From the NCBI GenBank assembly GCA_963818695.1, contig CAWFTG010000009.1, forward strand, positions 868,001 to 932,000: a stretch of 64,000 nt of DNA. Direction: 5' to 3'. The translations under genes were made by a program, and so were the position numbers. The stretch is from AP-15 sp963818695 (GTDB lineage Bacteria; Pseudomonadota; Alphaproteobacteria; ATCC43930; CGMCC-115725). Shown here piece after piece: positions 63,935 to 64,000 of the stretch. Each line of letters begins with the position of its first letter. Within the stretch, counting starts at the first letter, position 1. A model generated the notes under the pieces. It did no database searches. It saw only the letters and a program-made list of their open reading frames with translations, and had not been told where the DNA came from.

Positions 63935-64000
63935 CTCCCTAACCCTCCCCCGCTGACAGGGGAAGGAAGCGCGGGGGCGACCCTCCCTAACCCTCTCCCG
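63935..64000. repeat. Dispersed CCCTCCCTAACCC repeat at window end
   Basis: Two copies of ccctccctaaccctc around a gc-rich centre (ccccgctgacaggggaagga). Same class as the repeat inside scpA. The element continues beyond the window. Confidence 0.75.

Overview
The window is GC-rich chromosomal DNA from an alphaproteobacterium. The evidence is gene order: argS, a SPOR protein, nagZ, a site-2 protease, scpA-scpB, tatB-tatC, serS-surE-pcm, a LysM/M23 lipoprotein, then yajC-secD-secF and a Mth938-type protein. This layout is typical of Rhodospirillales/Rhizobiales-like genomes; a genus cannot be named from sequence alone. No rRNA, tRNA or CRISPR array was recognised.

Layout. 1-6.8 kb: a drug-efflux locus with two tandem, near-identical RND permeases (the first cut by the window edge, both frameshifted) and an outer-membrane lipoprotein. 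6.9-18.2 kb: a scrambled accessory region with a DoxX protein, a hydantoinase/oxoprolinase A gene with two frameshifts, a racemase stub, a broken methyltransferase, a Phd/PIN toxin-antitoxin pair with a frameshifted antitoxin, two AT-richer orphan genes each split by an in-frame stop, an MFS transporter, a substrate-binding protein, a duplicated scrap of the MFS gene, and hydantoinase B. 18.2-21.8 kb: a patatin lipoprotein with a tiny partner gene, dGTPase, and a DUF4258/DUF2283 pair whose first member is broken twice. 21.8-32.9 kb: the compact housekeeping operon, intact, with many 4-base GTGA overlaps. 33-41.5 kb: a frameshifted LLM oxidoreductase, a DUF815 ATPase, the Sec accessory genes, two small secreted proteins, a small cassette between twin terminators, sodB and a squalene/phytoene-synthase-like gene.

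41.5-55.2 kb is a catabolic cluster in mixed orientation: two enoyl-CoA hydratases, an ADP-forming acyl-CoA synthetase, two acyl-CoA dehydrogenases, DUF1330, an amidohydrolase, a class III CoA-transferase, a MaoC hydratase, a phosphoesterase, a GMC oxidoreductase, an LLM monooxygenase and a dienelactone hydrolase. Together they would suit oxidation, CoA activation and beta-oxidation of an unknown, probably cyclic or branched, substrate. 55.3-62.3 kb holds a hybrid sensor kinase, a glutathione transferase, a YCII protein with an ECF42-like sigma factor, a LysM protein that seems to have been inserted between the sigma gene and nudC, and nudC. The window ends in a DHA2-type MFS exporter and a dispersed repeat.

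The most striking global signal is genomic decay or sequence error. Fourteen single-base frameshifts, all of the net +1 kind, hit twelve accessory genes, while none is seen in the housekeeping block. Dispersed palindromic repeats have also entered or bordered several genes (the scpA N-terminus, the serS leader, a decayed GIY-YIG gene).
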